Source of the DNA: Pelagophyceae sp. CCMP2097
Lineage: Eukaryota; Sar; Pelagophyceae
Assembly (NCBI GenBank): GCA_026770575.1
Contig: MU657211.1
Coordinates: 131,912 to 159,182 of the forward strand
Direction: 5' to 3'
DNA length: 27,271 bases
The notes beneath the pieces were generated by a model. That model was not told where the DNA came from. It saw nothing but the letters and a program-made list of their open reading frames with translations, and made no database searches. The first letter of the stretch is position 1, and the number at the start of each line of letters is the position of its first letter. The position numbers and the translations under genes are program-made. Of this stretch, positions 27,169 through 27,271 are shown one piece after another.

Positions 27169-27271
27169 GGCTCAGGCCGAGTCGCGGTCGTGTTCGACGT
27201 CCGGTATACACGCCCCCGCAGCTCCACTCGTCGTTTATTACGTCCAGCCTTAATCGACCGTCCCCTCCTCG
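27169..27271. other. window end
   Basis: A hundred bases of unique sequence after the minisatellite. I see no gene signal. Confidence 0.4.

Noticed and set aside
1..27271. tRNA, rRNA or bacterial operon structure
   Set aside because: I saw no tRNA T-loop consensus with a matching acceptor stem and no rRNA sequence; introns and the antenna gene exclude a bacterial contig.

Overview
The window is nuclear DNA from a GC-rich, gene-dense photosynthetic protist. The decisive marker is a fucoxanthin chlorophyll a/c-binding protein gene (20296-21344) with a signal peptide, an ATAF-type plastid-targeting motif and three introns. Together with many very short GC-rich spliceosomal introns this points to a stramenopile alga, most likely pelagophyte-like (Aureococcus/Pelagomonas type). 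That placement is inference; no species is proven here.

Layout. 1-165 is the 3' end of a heptatricopeptide-type (37-residue) repeat gene. 166-1368 is a gene-poor stretch with one copy of a dispersed 122-bp repeat. A minus-strand block follows: an ATRX-like SNF2 helicase (1369-4477), a six-exon FAM13-like coiled-coil protein (4674-5704) and a MYND/RING/Sel1 protein (6055-6963) interrupted by an in-frame TAG. An AT-rich divergent intergenic region carrying two clusters of TAAAACCC-type motifs (7090-7545) separates these from a four-exon TypA/BipA translational GTPase (7867-10389). Next is a striking organellar-type RNA-binding protein (10859-14251): RRM, 18 almost identical 37-residue repeats, RAP domain, SAP motif. 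A long multi-exon EF-hand/WD40 gene lies on the minus strand (14495-19803), divergent from the light-harvesting gene. A two-exon conserved protein of unknown function (21611-24389) follows. The right end holds a second copy of the 122-bp repeat, a possibly decaying glycosyltransferase-like gene (about 24950-26430) and an 83-bp-period minisatellite (26813-27168).

How the genes relate. There is no operon logic; this is ordinary eukaryotic gene packing. Organelle gene expression is a possible common theme: TypA/BipA and the repeat-RAP protein are both families that act on organellar RNA or translation, and the light-harvesting protein is a plastid antenna. The most interesting items are (i) the near-perfect repeat array whose variation is concentrated at repeat positions 18 and 21, suggesting a modular RNA-recognition code, (ii) four introns whose reading frames demand GC-AG rather than GT-AG boundaries, and (iii) a start codon split by an intron in the antenna gene.

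All splice sites below were read by eye from frame continuity and protein-family motifs; no transcript data were available.
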